NCBI GenBank assembly: GCA_039189655.1
Contig: JBCCYN010000004.1
Location: forward strand, 9,299 to 73,298
Length of the DNA stretch: 64,000 bases
From: Acuticoccus sp039189655
GTDB lineage: Bacteria; Pseudomonadota; Alphaproteobacteria; Rhizobiales; Amorphaceae
Direction of reading: 5' to 3'
Both the position numbers and the translations under genes were made by a program. The notes under the pieces are model-generated. The model had not been told where the DNA came from. It made no database searches and was given only the letters and a program-made list of their open reading frames with translations. Below, one piece after another: positions 18,246-26,973 of the stretch. Positions within the stretch are counted from its first letter, which is position 1. Each line of letters starts with the position of its first letter.

Positions 18246-19124
18246 ATGATAAAGCGCAAAGGCATCATCCTAGCCGGCGGCGCAGGAACACGCCTCTTGC
18301 CGGCCACGAGCGTCATCTCAAAACAGCTCTTGCCGGTCTACGACAAGCCGATGATCTACTACCCGCTGTCGACGCTAATGCTGGCGGGCATTCGCGACGT
18401 GCTCATCATCACAACGCCCCACGACGCGCCGCTTTTTCAGCGCTTACTGGGCGACGGCACCGCTTGGGGCATGGCGATTTCCTACGCCGAGCAGCCGCGC
18501 CCGGAGGGTCTCGCCCAGGCTTTCATCATCGGACGCGATTTTGTGGGGCGCGATCCCGCCGCGCTGATCCTGGGCGACAACATCTACTATGGCCACGGCC
18601 TGGAGGGGCTTTTGGAGTCCGCCAGCGCCCGCGAAACCGGCGCAACGGTGTTCGCCTACTACGTCACCGACCCGCAGCGCTATGGCGTCCTTGAGTTCGG
18701 CCCCGACAAACGTCCGGTCAAAATTCTTGAAAAACCCGCCGTCGCCCCATCCAACTACGCCGTCACCGGCCTCTACTTCTATGACAACACCGTCCTCGAC
18801 GTGGCCGCGCAGATCCGCCCGTCGGCTCGCGGCGAGTTGGAAATCACCGACGTCAACCAACACTTCCTCGACCGCGGCGCCTTGGAAGCCGAGACAATGG
18901 GTCGCGGATTTGCCTGGTTCGATACCGGCACCCACGATTCGCTGGTGGACGCCGCCATGTTCGTACGCGCCTTGGAGCAACGCCAGGGCCTTCGCATCGC
19001 CTGCCCCGAGGAAATCGCTTGGCGGCACGGCTGGGTTGACGATGAGGCCCTTGCCGCGTTGGGCGACGCGCAGGAAAAATCCGGATACGGCGGCTACCTC
19101 CTGGACCTCTTGCGCCAGATTTGA
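18246..19124 (+). CDS. rfbA: Glucose-1-phosphate thymidylyltransferase
   Basis: 292 residues, full length. It makes dTDP-glucose from dTTP and glucose-1-phosphate, the entry to dTDP-rhamnose and other deoxysugars. Evidence: GIILAGGAGTRLLPAT, the conserved SKQLLPVYDKPMIYYPLS, GDNIYYGHGLEG, EKPAVAPSNYAVTGLYFYD and the C-terminal GFAWFDTGTHDSL. GGGAG precedes the ATG. The usual partners rfbB, rfbC and rfbD are not in the window. It is separated by 104 bp from the glycosyltransferase and may have its own promoter. Confidence 0.92.
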   Translation: MIKRKGIILAGGAGTRLLPATSVISKQLLPVYDKPMIYYPLSTLMLAGIRDVLIITTPHDAPLFQRLLGDGTAWGMAISYAEQPRPEGLAQAFIIGRDFVGRDPAALILGDNIYYGHGLEGLLESASARETGATVFAYYVTDPQRYGVLEFGPDKRPVKILEKPAVAPSNYAVTGLYFYDNTVLDVAAQIRPSARGELEITDVNQHFLDRGALEAETMGRGFAWFDTGTHDSLVDAAMFVRALEQRQGLRIACPEEIAWRHGWVDDEALAALGDAQEKSGYGGYLLDLLRQI

Positions 19125-19203
19125 GTGGACGAACCCCGCTTACGAGTCGGGAAAACGCCGTAGCGAAAAGGCGCTATTACGGAACCGTTAACTCACCAAG
19201 CCT

Positions 19204-19284
19204 TGCTCGAAAGGTCCGAATCTTTATATCTATAACAATGCGCAGGGTGGGGTGCCTAATACCCTTAATGTGCCGCGCACCCTG
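19204..19284 (+). promoter_or_regulatory. Possible promoter and structured leader of prfA-prmC
   Basis: In the gap between rfbA and prfA, TTGCTC (19204-19209) is followed 16 nt later by TATATC, a weak sigma-70-like pair in a locally AT-rich patch. Just downstream CAGGGTG (19243-19249) pairs with CACCCTG (19278-19284), enclosing a smaller GGGT/ACCC stem, so the leader could fold upstream of prfA. Promoter assignment is by pattern only. Confidence 0.3.
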
Positions 19285-19334
19285 GCAGTGTTGGCCGCGC
19301 ACCATCTGATTTGTCGGCCACGGACGAGCGAACG

Positions 19335-20396
19335 ATGCTACAGCGCCAGCGGCTCGATGATGTGGTCGACCGCTTCAACATCTTAGAACAGCGCATGGCT
19401 GCCGGTCCGGCGGCGGACGAGTTCGTGACGCTGTCGCGCGAGTACGCAGAGCTCGAACCCCTGGTGCGAAAGGTGACCGAGCTGCGCGCCGCAGAAGACG
19501 AACTGAAGGGCGTCGATGAATTGCTGGCCGCCGGCGGTGAACTTGCCGAGCTCGCCGAAGCTGAAAAGCCCGACCTCGTCAAACGCATCGACCAGTTGGA
19601 AGATGCCATCCGTTTTTCTTTGCTGCCGAAGGACGAGGCGGACGACAAATCGGTGATCCTCGAAGTGCGGGCAGGCACTGGGGGGCAGGAGGCCGCTCTG
19701 TTTGCCGGAGATTTGTTCCGGATGTACGAGCGCTTCGCCTCAGAGCACAAATGGCGCGTTGAAGTGTTGAGCGTATCGGAGGGTGACGCGGGCGGGTTTA
19801 AGGAAATCATTGCCGGTATCCGCGGCCATGGCGCTTTCGCCAAGCTTAAGTACGAGTCCGGCGTCCACCGCGTCCAGCGCGTGCCGGCGACGGAAAGTCA
19901 GGGCCGGATCCACACCTCGGCCGCAACGGTGGCCGTGCTGCCGGAAGCAGAGGATGTGGACATCCACGTCCCCCAAAGCGACATCCGCATCGACACCATG
20001 CGCGCGTCAGGAGCTGGTGGACAGCACGTCAACACCACCGATTCGGCCGTACGGATCACCCATCTGCCCACCGGTATTGTCGTGACGTCGTCGGAAAAAT
20101 CCCAGCACCAAAACCGGGCTCGCGCCATGGAAGTGCTGCGCGCCCGCCTTTACGATCTTCACCGCAAAGAGGCCGACGACGCCCGCGCCGAAGATCGAAA
20201 AACCCAGGTGGGCAGCGGAGATCGGTCCGAGCGGATCAGAACCTACAACTTTCCCCAGGGCCGCGTTACCGACCATCGGATCAACCTGACGCTCTATAAA
20301 CTGGACACGATTTTGACCGGCCCCGGACTTGATGAAGTGATCGACGCCCTTGCCACAGATCAGCAAACTCGACTGCTTGCCCAGGTCGATGGCTGA
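19335..20396 (+). CDS. prfA: Peptide chain release factor 1
   Basis: 353 residues from ATG 19335; a TTG at 19311 is in frame but would extend beyond the usual N-terminus. RF1 recognises UAA and UAG in the ribosomal A site and triggers peptidyl-tRNA hydrolysis. The anticodon-like PxT tripeptide is in RVPATESQGRIHTS, the catalytic GGQ is at residues 228-230 in GAGGQHVNTTDSAVR, and the domain 4 region follows (EKSQHQNRARAMEVL). The coding end overlaps prmC by 8 bp (ATGGCTGA), coupling RF1 to the enzyme that methylates its GGQ glutamine. Confidence 0.95.
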   Translation: MLQRQRLDDVVDRFNILEQRMAAGPAADEFVTLSREYAELEPLVRKVTELRAAEDELKGVDELLAAGGELAELAEAEKPDLVKRIDQLEDAIRFSLLPKDEADDKSVILEVRAGTGGQEAALFAGDLFRMYERFASEHKWRVEVLSVSEGDAGGFKEIIAGIRGHGAFAKLKYESGVHRVQRVPATESQGRIHTSAATVAVLPEAEDVDIHVPQSDIRIDTMRASGAGGQHVNTTDSAVRITHLPTGIVVTSSEKSQHQNRARAMEVLRARLYDLHRKEADDARAEDRKTQVGSGDRSERIRTYNFPQGRVTDHRINLTLYKLDTILTGPGLDEVIDALATDQQTRLLAQVDG

Positions 20397-21273
20397 CCAA
20401 GGGCCCGCCGGGCCTGAGGACAGCGACCTCGCGACGCTCTATAGCGCCGTCAAGGTGGCGTTCCGGGAAGCCGGCCTCACCACACCCGACCTTGATGCCC
20501 GCCTCCTCGTCACCGAAACCCTCGGCGTCTCCACGGCCCAGCTCATCGCCAATCCGCGGCGCGTCATCCCAGGTCATTTGGCGCGGCAGCTGGGTGACCG
20601 GGCGCGGGCGCGCCTTGCGGGGCAATCCATCGGGCGCATTCTGGGGCGGCGCTCGTTCTGGTCGCTCGATCTGCGGGTCGGACCCAGCACCTTGGAGCCC
20701 CGGCCAGAAACCGAGACGGTTGTGGAACTGGGCCTTGCGAGCATCGCCGTCGATGCGCCCGCGGCAGTGGCTGACCTCGGGGTCGGCACAGGGGCAATCT
20801 TGCTGGCAATTTTGTCGGAGCGCCTCAATGCCCGAGGTGTTGGCGTCGACGTGTGCGAGGACGCCCTCCACGAGGCCCGACGTAACGCCGAAAGGCACAA
20901 TCTTGGCGACCGTTCTTTCTTCGTGGCGGGCGATTTTGGCGCAGCCCTTGGGCCGGTTTTCGACCTCGTGGTTTCCAACCCGCCTTACATCGCCAGCGGT
21001 GCCATTGCACAGCTAGACGCAACCGTGCGCGACTACGATCCCCGCGTCGCCCTCGACGGCGGCCCCGACGGTCTGGACTGCTATCGCACGGTGTTCCGTC
21101 AGGCCTGCCAGCTGCTGCGGCCCGGCGGTAGGCTGGTGGTGGAAATTGATCCTTCGGCGGAGCAGCACGTGATTGCGCAAGCGGCGGCTCACAACCTTGT
21201 GGACGTGGTCGTCGCTGATGACCTCAGCGGCCGCCCCAGGGCGATTTCGCTCACGCCGGCGCCGCAGTCCTAG
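20389..21273 (+). CDS. prmC: Release factor glutamine N5-methyltransferase
   Basis: 294 residues from ATG 20389. PrmC methylates the Gln of the GGQ motif of RF1 and RF2 using SAM. The N-terminal helical domain (LDARLLVTETLGVS) is followed by the SAM-binding VADLGVGTGAILLAIL and the Gln-binding NPPY at 197-200 in VVSNPPYIASG. PRPETETVVELGL, joining the two domains, is also typical. Translational coupling to prfA by overlap. A terminator-like hairpin follows the stop. Confidence 0.93.
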   Translation: MADQGPAGPEDSDLATLYSAVKVAFREAGLTTPDLDARLLVTETLGVSTAQLIANPRRVIPGHLARQLGDRARARLAGQSIGRILGRRSFWSLDLRVGPSTLEPRPETETVVELGLASIAVDAPAAVADLGVGTGAILLAILSERLNARGVGVDVCEDALHEARRNAERHNLGDRSFFVAGDFGAALGPVFDLVVSNPPYIASGAIAQLDATVRDYDPRVALDGGPDGLDCYRTVFRQACQLLRPGGRLVVEIDPSAEQHVIAQAAAHNLVDVVVADDLSGRPRAISLTPAPQS

Positions 21274-21283
21274 GTCGTTTGAG

Positions 21284-21310
21284 GCAAGCGTAGGCCTCGC
21301 TTGCGGTTTT
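21284..21310 (+). terminator. Rho-independent-like terminator after prmC
   Basis: GCAAGCG (21284-21290) and CGCTTGC (21298-21304) form a perfect 7-bp stem with a 7-nt loop, followed by GGTTTT. It starts 10 bp after the prmC stop. The T run is short. Confidence 0.5.
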
Positions 21311-22530
21311 GGGTGTGTCTCGGTTTGAGGGCTTCTGTCCCATTGACGCCCAAAGAGCGGTGACTTTTGGAGTGCCGGAGGCCCGATGGTTGACCTGCCG
21401 GATTTTAGCGAATTTGCGGAATTCGAGGGGGTCGGGCGCATTTCGGCAGTGGGGCTCGGCATCGCCTTTGGAGCCCAGGGCATAGGCCGTTAACCTAAGA
21501 TCCCGGCTCATGTGCTTACTTTCATGTTGGCGCGTTGTTCGCGGCATAAAACTGCTTGAGTTTGGCCGGGCCAAGCTCCCCGCCCCTGCCGGCGAGATTG
21601 GAAATCGGGCCGGTCGGAGGGAGCGGCTCGCACCCTGAAATGCCGAGGAATGGGATCCGGGCTGATCGTGTGACGTGCTCTACTCGCCTCACTACTATCG
21701 GCGAACGCGGCCCTTTTCGGCGTCGAGCTAAACAAAACTGGGAGATGAGCGCACGCATGGAAGGCACTGATCTGCCGCAATGTGGTGGCGCACGGAGCGG
21801 CAAGGAAGCCGGCAGTGTCATGGTCCCGATGCATCAGCGCTACTGCGCCCGTGTCGGCTCGCTGCCCCGCACTCAGCCGACGCACGCCACGCTGGTGAAG
21901 CAGATCAAGCGGGTGAGCTTCTTAGGATGCGGCTCATTGGCGATTTGAAATGGTCCGCATCACGGTTTGCGGCCGATCGCCCCGACGGCGGAAGAATTTT
22001 AGGGCCAAGTCTGCTGGGTGGCCGAAGTCTTGGCGAGGGGGGATCGGTCGAAACCATAGCGGCGATGCTGCTTCGGTCCTTGGCCGTGCGGCACGGCTCG
22101 CAACCTTTAACGCGACCGAGCAACTTCAAATTGCCACTTCCCGCCGCCGCAGGAAAAGTTAGGATGGAGAATACAATTAAGTCTTGGAAAGGCGAAGCGA
22201 ACACGATAACGTCGCGCTGTCGGCTGGGGGCCGAATGATAGCGATTGGCTGTCCGCCCCACGAAGTGCCAGCCCCCAATTGAGGGGTTTCGAGATCAAAC
22301 ACGCCTGTCGGCGACAATCGGCCCATAACCTGGGTGATTTGAGTGGTGCGCTTACTGTCGTGACACGTGGTTTGGTGGTGCGCTGCTCGCGGCGCTCCGA
22401 ACATCCGCCGGGCGAACGGCTACGCGTGTTGCGTGGATCGTCGACCGCTTTGTGGTTGGAAGGGAACGCTTAATCTATCCGCCGTCAGAACGTATCGCCG
22501 GATTGCCGTGTGTCCCGGACGAGAGAGGCC
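21311..22530. other. 1.2 kb gene-poor interval between prmC and the DUF4167 gene
   Basis: No frame here has a recognisable domain, a good ribosome site and typical codon use. Several short overlapping open frames exist on both strands (for example 21556-21948 and 21780-22238 on plus, 21251-21574 on minus), but none is convincing and their compositions are those of chance frames in GC-rich DNA. I see no tRNA-like T-arm, no terminal repeats and no transposase motif. It could be decayed coding sequence or a long 5' region of the DUF4167 gene. Confidence 0.5.
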
Positions 22531-23301
22531 ATGAGACCAAACAATTCGAATAAACGCACCCGTAGTCGTAACCGGGGCAAAAACACCAATCCGCTCGCGC
22601 GCTCGTACGAATCCAACGGGCCCGACGTCAAAATTCGCGGCAGCGCCATCCAGGTCGCCGACAAGTACGCCCAGCTCGCGCGAGACGCCCAATCGTCAGG
22701 CGACCGCGTCATGGCGGAAAACTATTTCCAGCACGCTGAGCACTACTACCGCATCGTTGCCCAGGCCTACGAACAAAACAGCCACAACCAGCAGCAACGG
22801 GACCGCCGGGACGATCATGACCGCGATCGGCGCGACGATGGCGAGCGCGTCAATCGTTTTGAGGATCGCACCACCGTGAGGGGTAGCGGCGAGCAACCGA
22901 CCATCAACGGCTTTGATGGGCTTGAAGAAGACGATGAAGGCGTCCGCCGCGCCCTCAAGGTCAACGGTCACGGAAACGGATCGACTTTTCACGGGGACGC
23001 GGCGAACCGAGACGGTCAAACGGGGACTGAGGACGCCGGCGACCCGGACGACGATGGGGCGGCCGTCGTGGAAAGTAACGCAAGTGTGACCTTGGCTTCC
23101 GCCACCCCGGACGATGATGGCGCAGCAACCACCGAGGTGGTGGCGGACGCCCCAGCCGGTGAAGACGCCGAGAGCGCTGAACCGGCTGCAAAACCCAAAC
23201 GGCGCGCACGTACACCGCGCACCCGCACGCGCAAACGCGCCGATGCGGAGAGCACAAGCGCTGACCCCGGGAACCCGGGCACGGCCGAGCCATCTGCCTA
23301 G
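22531..23301 (+). CDS. DUF4167 protein, putative RNA-binding
   Basis: 256 residues from ATG 22531, preceded by GAGAGG. The N-terminal 85 residues are the DUF4167 domain, strongly conserved in Alphaproteobacteria: a basic Arg/Asn-rich start (NNSNKRTRSRNRG), then NPLARSYESNGPDVKIRG and QLARDAQSSGDRVMAENYFQ. The remainder is disordered, first Asp/Arg-rich, then acidic with a very basic Arg-Thr-Lys tail. The basic ends suggest RNA or ribosome association, but no function is established for the family that I know of. prmC followed by DUF4167 is a usual order in Hyphomicrobiales, here stretched by the gene-poor gap. Confidence 0.88.
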   Translation: MRPNNSNKRTRSRNRGKNTNPLARSYESNGPDVKIRGSAIQVADKYAQLARDAQSSGDRVMAENYFQHAEHYYRIVAQAYEQNSHNQQQRDRRDDHDRDRRDDGERVNRFEDRTTVRGSGEQPTINGFDGLEEDDEGVRRALKVNGHGNGSTFHGDAANRDGQTGTEDAGDPDDDGAAVVESNASVTLASATPDDDGAATTEVVADAPAGEDAESAEPAAKPKRRARTPRTRTRKRADAESTSADPGNPGTAEPSA

Positions 23302-23707
23302 GAACCCAGCGGCGATAGACGCGGCGGAGTCGCGCCACGTCTTGCACCGGGCCTGACCAGAGATAAGACCGAGTGGGGTGCGGTTATCTCATTGGTAGCG
23401 TTGGGAAAGACGCACCCCTGCACGCTCCCGACAGATGCGGCACAGCGCAGCTGCCACACAAAATGCAGAACTGCACGGCGAATTCCGCCTCCTTCACTTG
23501 CGTCCAAGGGTCAGACCTGAGGACTTTTATTGCGCAACAGGCGATGACCCTTGGACGAACGCAGTGCTGCTCCGATCTTGCGCACTCAAATCAGCGCCGT
23601 TCTTCAAGCCATGGTGCGAGCCGTTTACTTCGAAATGACAGGATTTCAATCCGATCGAAACGGCTCTCGCCAGCTGGTCTGAGTAGGTCAAAGCCACCCG
23701 ATACCGG
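23302..23707. other. 406-bp convergent intergenic region with several inverted repeats
   Basis: This gap separates the end of the DUF4167 gene (plus) from the end of the nucleoside-hydrolase-like gene (minus). It contains an imperfect hairpin at 23360-23390 (GAGATAA...TTATCTC), a perfect 13-bp inverted repeat at 23501-23557, and a 10-bp inverted repeat GCTGGTCTGA (23673-23682) / TCAGACCAGC (23708-23717), whose right arm contains the stop of the downstream gene. No open frame here looks real. Confidence 0.6.
23501..23557. repeat. Perfect 13-bp inverted repeat with 31-nt spacer
   Basis: CGTCCAAGGGTCA (23501-23513) is the exact reverse complement of TGACCCTTGGACG (23545-23557). The spacer is AT-richer and contains GACTTTTATTGCG. 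Its position between two converging genes suggests a bidirectional transcription stop, but there is no clean T tract after either arm, so a small mobile repeat or protein site is also possible. Confidence 0.6.
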
Positions 23708-25018
23708 TCAGACCAGCCAGTCGGAATCCAAGAACGTCGACATGTCCGCAGCACTCAATGGATCGTTGCCAGCCAACAAAATTCCCAGCATCCCCACATC
23801 CGAGATGTCGATCTGCGTGCCGTTGTTCTTGGTGTACTCGGTCGCGTAGCCTCGCGCGAGATCGTCACCGATGGTCGGTGCAATGTTGCCGATGGGGCCG
23901 CGCACGGCCGGGTTGGCGTTTTGGTCCTCGATGGAGACCAGCAGCGAGTCTTCAACAAAATCTTCTGTATCAATGCCGCCTTTTTTGGCGATCCGCAGCA
24001 GCTTGTTGTAGAGCTGCTCGTACTTGGTTTGGATGAAGTCTCCGTCGCCCGGCTTGCCAATATTGAAGTAGTCCCGCGATGGGTCTCGGGTGTAGTCAAG
24101 TTCGCCATTGTTTCGAACGGTGTCCCCGTGGCTTACCTGCGAAAACCCGCCACGCAACACCCACGCCGCTTTCGCCACCTGGTCAGCACCGCTTGCCCCG
24201 TCGATCCAGTCGGTAACCATGTGCATGGCAACTTTCGTCGGCCCACCGGCGACGACGATCATCTGCTCATTGCTTTCAAACGCTGTATCGAGGGACTGGA
24301 GCATGGCCTTCTTCAAGAAGAAGCGGCCGCCGCCAATGTCGATATCGCCTCTTGGCGAGTAAACATCGATCCCGTATCGCGCCGCCGCGTTCGCGGCCAC
24401 CTCTTCAACATCGTCGACCCAGTTCCTCGCCAACGGGCGAACTGTGTCCACAAACGCCCCCTCGAGCGTCATCTTGCCGGCCGAGCCCGTAACGTTTTGG
24501 TCACTTGCCGCAATGGACTTTGCACCCAGCATCAGCGAGGCCAGCGAAGCGGCATCATCGATCTCGCTGATGTCGTTAGAAATCCAAAGACGAACACCCT
24601 CGAACGCGTTCGGCGAGGCTACCGATGACGGGGCATCCGGGGGTTGCGCGTCGCCCTCCACCGCGAAATTCGTCGTCGCCGTCGAGAGCAGCCCACCGCC
24701 GGCATTGGCTCCGGCAAACACCTCTACCTTGAGCGTATAGTCACCCGGGTCGAACTCTTGGCCGCCCAGAAAGTCGCCATTCTTGTCGCCGAACAACGCA
24801 TAGGGGCTGACATTTTCCACCTGGACCACACCGCCGAGCGTCAGACGCATGCTACCCACATCGCTGGCCACCGACGGGTCGGTCACCTCAACGGATATGG
24901 ATGCGTCAACCCCGTCAAGAAGGTCGAATGACACCGTTGCGCCCCCGGTGATGTCGGCGACGGCATCATCGTCACCAGTATCCACAATCGTTATTTTGAG
25001 ATCTTCTGCAGTCAGCAC
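23708..25018 (-). CDS. Secreted nucleoside-hydrolase-like (DUF1593-like) protein with N-terminal beta-sandwich domain
   Basis: 436 residues from GTG 25018, chosen because GGAG lies 10 bases upstream and the upstream extension is unlike the rest. There is no signal peptide. Residues 5-122 look like an Ig-like beta-sandwich found in large exported alphaproteobacterial proteins (NVSPYALFGDKNGDFLGG). Residues 142-436 begin RLWISNDISEIDDAASL, matching the Asp-rich D-x-D-x-x-x-D-D start of nucleoside-hydrolase-fold proteins, with MIVVAGGPTKVAMHMVTDW as the second fold element. The acidic composition and missing Sec signal fit type I secretion. Substrate unknown; DUF1593-like proteins have been linked to polysaccharide use. 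It lies in an AT-rich island and may be horizontally acquired. Confidence 0.6.
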   Translation of the reverse strand: MLTAEDLKITIVDTGDDDAVADITGGATVSFDLLDGVDASISVEVTDPSVASDVGSMRLTLGGVVQVENVSPYALFGDKNGDFLGGQEFDPGDYTLKVEVFAGANAGGGLLSTATTNFAVEGDAQPPDAPSSVASPNAFEGVRLWISNDISEIDDAASLASLMLGAKSIAASDQNVTGSAGKMTLEGAFVDTVRPLARNWVDDVEEVAANAAARYGIDVYSPRGDIDIGGGRFFLKKAMLQSLDTAFESNEQMIVVAGGPTKVAMHMVTDWIDGASGADQVAKAAWVLRGGFSQVSHGDTVRNNGELDYTRDPSRDYFNIGKPGDGDFIQTKYEQLYNKLLRIAKKGGIDTEDFVEDSLLVSIEDQNANPAVRGPIGNIAPTIGDDLARGYATEYTKNNGTQIDISDVGMLGILLAGNDPLSAADMSTFLDSDWLV

Positions 25019-25673
25019 TATGCTTATTCTCCGCACGTTAGCTGATTTTTTTGAATGCCCGAACGAGCAACCCAACAATACAGTATATCGTGGCAAAAAT
25101 GTATCGAAATAAATAGTGCAATTGGGCAATATATCGATTCATTTAAATAAATATAGTTGTATGGCATACGAAATATTTTCAATATATTGCCGCAATAGTT
25201 CATTCTCGAACTGGCGCTTTTGCGCTCTACGGTCGTAAGTAGCGCAGTTGGCGCCAGGAGGGCGGCGCACTACAGGGCGTGATTTTGGTTGTGGGGCGCG
25301 GCCCCGTCGTTTTGCCTAGTTACGCAGCATGAACGCGCAGATGGCTGGATTGTGTCTACGTTGTGCCGAAAGCCAGATGGTTCGTGGCCCTGGCACTCGG
25401 GTATGGCGCCAGCACCATCATAGACATCTTTGCTTTGCCGCTCACGCGAACCGGCCGCGATGGGGCTGAAACGCCCGCCGGGAGATCGCGCGCTACATCC
25501 AAGAAATGTGCGCGCTACATCGGCTGAAGGGTTTGACCCAAAGGCGCTTTTTTGATCCCGTGGGCTGATGCGCCTCAGACGTTTTCTCCGGGCTTATCGC
25601 AGACAGTTTCCCTGCCACCCCCGAGGAGAATGGGATCCTTGCTGGCTGTGCACGGTCACGCCGTAAAAAAACT
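25019..25673. other. AT-rich to mixed intergenic region upstream of the secreted protein gene
   Basis: The first 180 bp are strikingly AT-rich, with CAATATAT occurring at about 25126 and 25178 and several small AT palindromes. Read on the minus strand, TATACT (25087-25082) could serve as a -10 for the gene starting at 25018. About 25211-25256 contains an imperfect GC hairpin around GCGCT...AGCGC. A GCGCGCTACATC repeat occurs near 25488 and 25510. No convincing gene. Confidence 0.4.
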
Positions 25674-26423
25674 TTAGCGGCAGACCACACCGCCGCGTCG
25701 CCGCTGCGCAAGGTCAAAATGAAGATGATCGTGGTGAGCTGGATCCGTGAGCGGCCCGATGACTGTCTTGAAGGCGTCACATCCGGCCGCCCTGATCTCC
25801 GCCTGGAATTCCTCGATGTTTTTCGCCCGCCCCGCCCCCTTTGGCGCAATGGAGACCGTACGTCCGTCGGCAAGCTTGATGCCGCGCACATCGATGGCAT
25901 TGGCGCGGCCGTGCTCACTCAACTTCGTTTCGCCGCCGCGTCCGGTGCGTCGTTTGCGGCAATGGTAGCTGGCGGCCACAAAGATCTCCGTGGGCTGACC
26001 GCGCAGGTGCCGCCGGGCCGCCGGGATCAGCCCATCACGTAGCCATTTTGCGGTAGCCTCGGCGGTCTCGCAGCGTAGCGTCGCTGCGGGTGAAAGGCGG
26101 ACGCCTGCGATCTCGGTGACTTTGATGGGCGCTTCTGCCCCGCACACGCCTTCGCGGATGGGCGGCAGTCGGGTCGCTTCGATTTTTAGGCGCGCAATCC
26201 GACCGAGGCAGTCCGTTGCCGGCGTCACGTCAGGACCGGCAACGTCGGTTCGCCGTTCTGCCGGCTGCGGCGCAATGGGCCGGCGCCGTGGACGAGGCGG
26301 CCCGCCATCTTGCGGTGGGGCAGCTGCCGTAGGCGCGGCGCGACGCGGGTTATCGGCCGGCACAGGTTGTGCCGCCACGTCAGCGCACAACAGAAGCGTT
26401 GCCACGAAGGCGAGTTGTCTCAC
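25674..26423 (-). CDS. Extensin-like C-terminal domain protein (putative murein carboxypeptidase fold)
   Basis: 249 residues from GTG 26423; GAGGTG seven bases upstream fixes this start (a GTG at 26426 is adjacent). A signal peptide (RQLAFVATLLLCADVAAQ) is followed by a Pro/Arg-rich linker to about residue 75 and an extensin-like domain (PF06904 type). Conserved elements are IREGVCGAEAPIKV, the RCETAEATAKWL segment, the metal-site motif LSEHGRANAIDV and the C-terminal DHLHFDL. These His/Asp motifs resemble M15 peptidases, so periplasmic peptidoglycan processing is plausible though not shown for this protein. Each neighbouring gap is AT-rich. Confidence 0.82.
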   Translation of the reverse strand: MRQLAFVATLLLCADVAAQPVPADNPRRAAPTAAAPPQDGGPPRPRRRPIAPQPAERRTDVAGPDVTPATDCLGRIARLKIEATRLPPIREGVCGAEAPIKVTEIAGVRLSPAATLRCETAEATAKWLRDGLIPAARRHLRGQPTEIFVAASYHCRKRRTGRGGETKLSEHGRANAIDVRGIKLADGRTVSIAPKGAGRAKNIEEFQAEIRAAGCDAFKTVIGPLTDPAHHDHLHFDLAQRRRGGVVCR

Positions 26424-26973
26424 CACCGCACACCTCGCGAATTGGTGCTCCGCACGACGTCGATGAGCGCGATTCGCGGCAGCATGTCGAGCTTCGGATG
26501 CGAAGTGTTTTGGCTTACGTCTGCTAACACCGTGCGCGATGGGGGGGTCTCCTTCAATCAAACCCAACACAGGACCGTGACTTTGACACTGTGTTATTTG
26601 AACTTCCTCTCACGTGGTTGTTAAGTATACACAATTGCAACCATTTTTTTCTTGATTACTTGCTCACGCAGACGTTTCACTCACTGTTTATAGGACACAC
26701 ACATATATATCTCCAAGTCGTCATTCAGCTCGCTCCACCCGAACGGTCAGACTTAAAAATCAACCACGCCGCAATCACTGGAGAACCACCAAAGCCCAAT
26801 CCCGCCCATATTAGGGGGCCAGCGGGTGTCACCGCAGTGAAACTCAAACATCGATGCCATATTCAAGCATACACAAATATTTTTGAGTCTATTAGTCCTC
26901 TATTGTTGACAAATCTCTTCGTAATGCCGCGCTGATTGTATTTGGCAAGGAAGACTGTACAAAAAACGCGAGG
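26424..26973. other. AT-rich gene-poor interval
   Basis: About 26580-26960 is low in GC compared with the rest of the window. A plus-strand frame (26591-26935) has no recognisable domain. On the minus strand a short frame ending at 26725 encodes about 40 residues with one hydrophobic helix (PLIWAGLGFGGSPVIAAWLI) and a basic end. It could be a small membrane peptide or a remnant, but its only starts are weak (TTG) and it is not annotated as a gene. Confidence 0.4.

Noticed and set aside
21556..22238. Possible transposase remnant in the prmC-DUF4167 gap
   Set aside because: No DDE or DEDD motif, terminal repeats or target duplication could be identified.
25201..25260. tRNA-like hairpins near the AT-rich island
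   Set aside because: Only one imperfect stem is present; no anticodon arm or GTTCRA-type T loop.
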